Positions 6,669 through 9,330 of a DNA stretch of 9,330 nt are shown in pieces; the first letter of the stretch is position 1, and each line of letters starts with the position of its first letter. The position numbers and the translations under genes were made by a program. Source of the DNA: JAEUMG01 sp046349315 (GTDB lineage Bacteria; Pseudomonadota; Alphaproteobacteria; Rhizobiales; Aestuariivirgaceae). The notes beneath the pieces are model-generated. The model had not been told where the DNA came from and ran no database searches. It was given only the letters and a program-made list of their open reading frames with translations. Location of the stretch: contig JAXMCQ010000045.1 of NCBI GenBank assembly GCA_046349315.1, positions 1 to 9,330 on the forward strand, read 5' to 3'.

Positions 6669-6844
6669 CCAAGCGGGCTCACCCGCCCACCCGGCGAGAT
6701 CGTCCAGGCGGGGGTGGGGGGCTCGAGGGCGACGGCTCGTCGCGAATTGGCTTCCGAATTCTCTCAAGCGCATCACAACCTTCGAGGAAGAACCCGGCCT
6801 GTGCAGGTCACGCGGGAAAATCCCCCTTGATTCCCCGATCCCCC
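6669..6844. repeat. Diverged repeat element, copy 2
   Basis: This is the counterpart of 506-742. Block A at 6669-6693 has the GCGGG-CTCA-CCCGC hairpin, a G-rich block follows at about 6704-6735, and GTCGCGAATTGG lies at 6739-6750. A C-rich block at 6813-6844 matches the reverse complement of 616-648 with one two-base gap and few mismatches. The distance from block B to the start of the C-rich block is 70 bases in both copies, and the region between shows weak but colinear similarity. The element is in the same orientation as copy 1, on the other side of the operon. Confidence 0.6.
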
Positions 6845-6861
6845 TCTCGACAAGGTCGAGA
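6845..6861. repeat. Stem-loop TCTCGAC/GTCGAGA
   Basis: TCTCGAC (6845-6851) pairs perfectly with GTCGAGA (6855-6861) around a 3-base loop, flanked by CCCC on both sides. It is the first of four stem-loops in the next 225 bases. Confidence 0.5.
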
Positions 6862-6894
6862 CCCCTTCGGAGGAGTCGCGACCGTGCGTGACAG

Positions 6895-6939
6895 GCGAGC
6901 CCAGGCCACCGTCCCAGCCTGGCCTATCTCGTGGCTCGC
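6895..6939. repeat. Nested stem-loop
   Basis: An outer arm GCGAGCC (6895-6901) pairs with GGCTCGC (6933-6939). An inner arm CCAGGC (6901-6906) pairs perfectly with GCCTGG (6917-6922); the two sets share base 6901. The fold would have one asymmetric internal loop. Confidence 0.5.
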
Positions 6940-6960
6940 TCCCCCGACGCTCCCCTGGCG

Positions 6961-6990
6961 CTGCTCGCAGCGAAAAAGATGCTGCAGCAG
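6961..6990. repeat. 10-bp stem-loop with one bulge
   Basis: CTGCTCGCAGC (6961-6971) pairs with GCTGCAGCAG (6981-6990), leaving one bulged C and a 9-base loop GAAAAAGAT. There is no T run after the stem on either strand. Confidence 0.5.
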
Positions 6991-7025
6991 GAGGAACTTA
7001 GCACTCGACACCATACCCCTGGTGA

Positions 7026-7070
7026 GGGCCTGCCCTGTCCCAACCTGGGAGCCGCTCGGCTGCAGGGCCC
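7026..7070. repeat. Possible three-way-junction fold
   Basis: An outer helix can form between GGGCCTGC (7026-7033) and TGCAGGGCCC (7061-7070), with one bulge. Inside it lie a perfect TCCCA-ACC-TGGGA hairpin (7038-7050) and directly after it a GCC-GCTC-GGC hairpin (7051-7060). The compact arrangement looks like a small three-way junction in RNA or extruded DNA. No function is assigned. Confidence 0.4.
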
Positions 7071-7202
7071 GAATTCTCAAATTATCCTATAACTCGGCCG
7101 ACAATCCCGGCGGCCGACGTGCAGGGCAGGCCGAACACCAGAAGGAGATGGCTGATTCCAGTGCCCTACTGAGTTCCGTCGATGATCCTGGGGGTGCCAA
7201 GG

Positions 7203-7691
7203 CTACAACTTCGTCGATGTCTGAAGAGAACCGAACTCGGGGCTCAACGCAGAATGCACCGGGATCGTCTCACCGAGATCAAGCCATGGAATCCGCTCAG
7301 CCCCACGAACGACCTCGCGAGGCGGGAACAATTCAGGACGATCCAGCGTGGGAACGGAAACATAGACGACATCCGAGGCTGCGCCAAAATAGGGACCACT
7401 TCGCCCGTCCTTCTGATAGGTCAGCGACGTACTGCAGCGGCTACAAAAGCTTCTCAGGATGTGAGGAGACGATTCATAGTGCCGAGGCTTCCCCTTCAGC
7501 CAATCGAAGTCCGCCAGATTGAATCCCGCCCAGACAATGTATGGAGCACTGTGGATCCTCACGCATGAATGGCAACAGCAGCCAGCCTGCCAGAAGGGGC
7601 GACCTCTGACCACGTAGCGCAGGCGACCACAGTGACATCCGCCTTCGTTGTGCTCTGGCACCGTCGACGCGTCTCGGGACTTGTCAATCAT
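7203..7691 (-). CDS. GFA/CENP-V domain zinc protein
   Basis: The 162-residue product has the Cys pattern of the GFA family (PF04828, glutathione-dependent formaldehyde-activating enzyme/CENP-V fold): GGCHCGRLRYVVRG (Cys19, Cys21), GCCCHSC (Cys38-40, Cys43) and SFCSRCSTSL (Cys83, Cys86). These are zinc-binding positions. The usual third-motif Gly-Ser is Ser-Thr here. Family members are often annotated as aldehyde-activating, but most have no proven substrate, so the reaction is unassigned. The frame is open upstream to 7973, but those residues are a shadow of the cyclase gene. I start at ATG 7691 because it overlaps the cyclase stop as ATGA, and the family's conserved part begins soon after. 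Cotranscription with the cyclase is likely. No intrinsic terminator follows the TAG. Confidence 0.85.
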   Translation of the reverse strand: MIDKSRDASTVPEHNEGGCHCGRLRYVVRGRPFWQAGCCCHSCVRIHSAPYIVWAGFNLADFDWLKGKPRHYESSPHILRSFCSRCSTSLTYQKDGRSGPYFGAASDVVYVSVPTLDRPELFPPREVVRGAERIPWLDLGETIPVHSALSPEFGSLQTSTKL

Positions 7692-9330
7692 TCGGGCAGT
7701 CCCGCCTTGCGCATGGCGTCGAACAGATGATCGTAGTCCGCCTTGAACTTGTAGGGTGGCATTTCCTGCCGCAGGCGGAAATCCGGCTTGATCCGGAGAA
7801 TTTCCGTGACCACCTGCCGAGCCTCTTCGGCTCGTCCCAGCTGCGTCAGGCAGGCTGCAGTCCGCGCCAACTGCCAGTGGTGTTTTCCGGCTCGGATCTT
7901 GTCGTTTGCCTTCAAGCATTCTTCGTAGCGTCGATCGGCGTAGAGCGCAATTGCCAACCCCACCCAGTACCATTCGGGATGATAAGGATTGAGTCTCATG
8001 GCCCTCTGGATCTCTCGAGCTCCCTCTGCGGCGCGACCCGCGGTCGCCAGCATCCCGCCATAGCCGGCAATGACATTTGCATCGTTGGGATTTAGCGCCA
8101 AGGCTCGCTCATGATGCTCAATCGCCTGATCGAATTCACCCCGAAATCCATAGACTTCTCCAAGAAAATGGTGGCAACGACCTTCTCGGGGTTCCAGGCG
8201 CACAGCGGTTAGGGCGTGATCGAGGGCACGATCCTTTACTGCCTGGGGCGCGCTGCCATACCTGTTTTCGACCAGAAGAGACAGGCCGAGATACGCATGA
8301 GCCAATGGAAACCCAGGATCAAGCGCAACGGCTTCTTCAAAGAGTTCTCGGGCACGCGTGTTGTTATCGTCCCCATAGCCACGAAGCAGTTCCACGCCGC
8401 GCAGCACACAATCATATGCGGGCATGCTGGTCGTGCGGCGCAATCTGACGCTCCTCATCTCTGCGTCTTCAAGCCGGCCTGTTAGCGTGGCAACGATGGT
8501 CTGTGTAACTTCATCCTGAACCGCAAACAGATCTTCGATCCTCCGATCGAATCTCTCGCTCCATATGTGGTGTCCGTGTTCGCTCTCGATCAATTGAGCG
8601 GTGATGCGTACTTGCCCGCCCATCTTGCGCACGCTGCCTTCGACAACATATCGAACGCCCAGTTCGTGGCCAATTTGCTTCACATCGACAGCCCGGCCCT
8701 TGAAGGCGAAGCTGGAATTGCGGGCGATCACGAACAGTGTTCGAAAGCGCGATAGATCCGTAATGATGTCCTCGGAGATTCCATCGGCAAAGTATTCCTG
8801 TTCGGGATCACCGCTCATGTTTGCAAACGGGAGCACAGCAATGGAGGGCTTGTCGGACGGCGACAGGTTTGGGCGCGGTGCCGCGGCCGCCGCGTTCGTC
8901 CTCACAAGATATGTTCGTACCGCCTGGACAATGTTCTTGAGCTGCTGCTCGCCCATGTCCTCGAAGGCGAGATCGAGGCGGCCGCCGACATTGTCGTGGA
9001 CCATGGCCGAGACCGCGATACCGCCGGGCGGCGCCAATCCCTCGATCCGCGCGGCGACATTCACACCATCACCGTAGACGTCGCCATCTTCCGAGATGAC
9101 GTCACCGAGGTGGATACCGATGCGGAGCTGGATCTGCCTGTCCTCAGCCAGGTCCGTGTTCCGCGTCACCATCGCCTTCTGGATGGCCGCGGCACAGGCC
9201 ACCGCGTTCACCACGCTGGGGAACTCGACCAGGAATCCGTCGCCCATCGTCTTGAAGAGCCGCCCCTGATGCTCGGCAACCTTGGGGTCGATCACCTCGG
9301 CGCGAAGCTTTCTGACGGCCGCGAGGGTTC
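7688..9330 (-). CDS. Adenylate cyclase with TolB-like domain and TPRs (5' end outside window)
   Basis: About 546 residues are visible and the N-terminus, with the first metal-binding Asp, is off the window. The class III cyclase domain shows FKTMGDGFLVEF (the Lys that selects adenine and the second metal-binding Asp) and DVYGDGVNVAARIEG (with the NxxxR pair that stabilises the transition state), so it should make cAMP. Next comes a TolB-like domain, starting SIAVLPFANMSGDPEQEYFA and including ADGISEDIITDLSRF, YVVEGSVRK and HIWSERFDR. The last roughly 240 residues are TPRs, for example FDQAIEHHERALALNPNDAN. The combination is common in Bradyrhizobium and Mesorhizobium, usually in many paralogues. 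It is probably a cytoplasmic signalling enzyme whose TPR part binds a partner. It overlaps the downstream GFA gene by ATGA. An in-frame GTG at 9295 is internal, not the real start. Confidence 0.9.
   Translation of the reverse strand, partial: TLAAVRKLRAEVIDPKVAEHQGRLFKTMGDGFLVEFPSVVNAVACAAAIQKAMVTRNTDLAEDRQIQLRIGIHLGDVISEDGDVYGDGVNVAARIEGLAPPGGIAVSAMVHDNVGGRLDLAFEDMGEQQLKNIVQAVRTYLVRTNAAAAAPRPNLSPSDKPSIAVLPFANMSGDPEQEYFADGISEDIITDLSRFRTLFVIARNSSFAFKGRAVDVKQIGHELGVRYVVEGSVRKMGGQVRITAQLIESEHGHHIWSERFDRRIEDLFAVQDEVTQTIVATLTGRLEDAEMRSVRLRRTTSMPAYDCVLRGVELLRGYGDDNNTRARELFEEAVALDPGFPLAHAYLGLSLLVENRYGSAPQAVKDRALDHALTAVRLEPREGRCHHFLGEVYGFRGEFDQAIEHHERALALNPNDANVIAGYGGMLATAGRAAEGAREIQRAMRLNPYHPEWYWVGLAIALYADRRYEECLKANDKIRAGKHHWQLARTAACLTQLGRAEEARQVVTEILRIKPDFRLRQEMPPYKFKADYDHLFDAMRKAGLPE

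Larger units (their letters stand above)
6028..7202. other. Gene-free stretch, rich in inverted repeats
   Basis: This is the space between the GFA gene and the start of the five-gene operon. Frames on both strands are open over parts of it, but the translations are low-complexity or basic and fit no family I know. It holds repeat copy 2 and a run of stem-loops between 6845 and 7070. Near 6126-6160, ATTCC and GCAGG pair with a mirrored copy across a 21-base spacer. The operon's promoter should lie here, but I see no convincing -35/-10 pair or known operator. A 17-codon open frame (6091 to 6038, minus strand) ends just before the hemolysin gene; its ATG has no Shine-Dalgarno. Confidence 0.55.

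Noticed and set aside
6961..6990. Intrinsic terminator
   Set aside because: The stem is strong but no T run follows it on either strand; the only T-rich bases are in the loop.
6590..7522. 310-codon open frame on the plus strand
   Set aside because: The translation is Arg/Ser/Pro-rich without recognisable domains, runs antisense into the GFA gene, and covers the hairpin-rich repeat region. High GC makes long chance frames common.
7692..7973. 94-residue N-terminal extension of the GFA protein
   Set aside because: It overlaps the TPR coding region of the cyclase and shows no domain. The ATG at 7691 is coupled to the cyclase stop.

Overview
The window looks like an accessory segment of a high-GC alphaproteobacterial chromosome. 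The order Hyphomicrobiales, and Bradyrhizobium or a close relative, is the best guess. That rests on the coding style and on an adenylate cyclase/TolB-like/TPR protein of a type abundant in those genomes; no rRNA or housekeeping gene is present to confirm it. All recognisable genes lie on the minus strand, so transcription runs from high to low coordinates.

Right part (9330 to 7203): the visible part of a class III adenylate cyclase fused to a TolB-like domain and TPRs (5' end outside the window), followed through an ATGA overlap by a small GFA/CENP-V-type zinc protein. Then about 1.2 kb (7202 to 6028) has no convincing gene but holds many inverted repeats and one copy of a diverged repeat element.

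Centre (6027 to 1020): a tightly packed five-gene operon in which every stop overlaps the next start. In order it encodes a thermostable-hemolysin-family protein (GNAT-related fold), a 710-residue fusion of an AMP-binding acyl ligase with a heme-oxygenase-like diiron oxidase (HDO) domain, a short-chain dehydrogenase with an intact catalytic tetrad, an exported TPR-like protein, and a SAM-dependent methyltransferase starting at GTG. Acid activation, diiron oxidation, keto/alcohol redox chemistry, possible acyl transfer and methylation encoded together suggest a small biosynthetic pathway for an acyl-derived metabolite or lipid. The product is unknown. The HDO part of the fusion has its own well-spaced Shine-Dalgarno sequence and ATG, so it may also be made as a free protein.

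Left part (1019 to 1): a short remnant of an IS3-type transposase abuts the methyltransferase stop. Next comes a gene-free stretch with hairpins and the second copy of the diverged repeat element, then the N-terminal part of an MFS transporter that runs off the window. The two repeat copies lie in the same orientation on either side of the operon, and together with the IS remnant they suggest that the operon sits in a rearranged or horizontally acquired segment.
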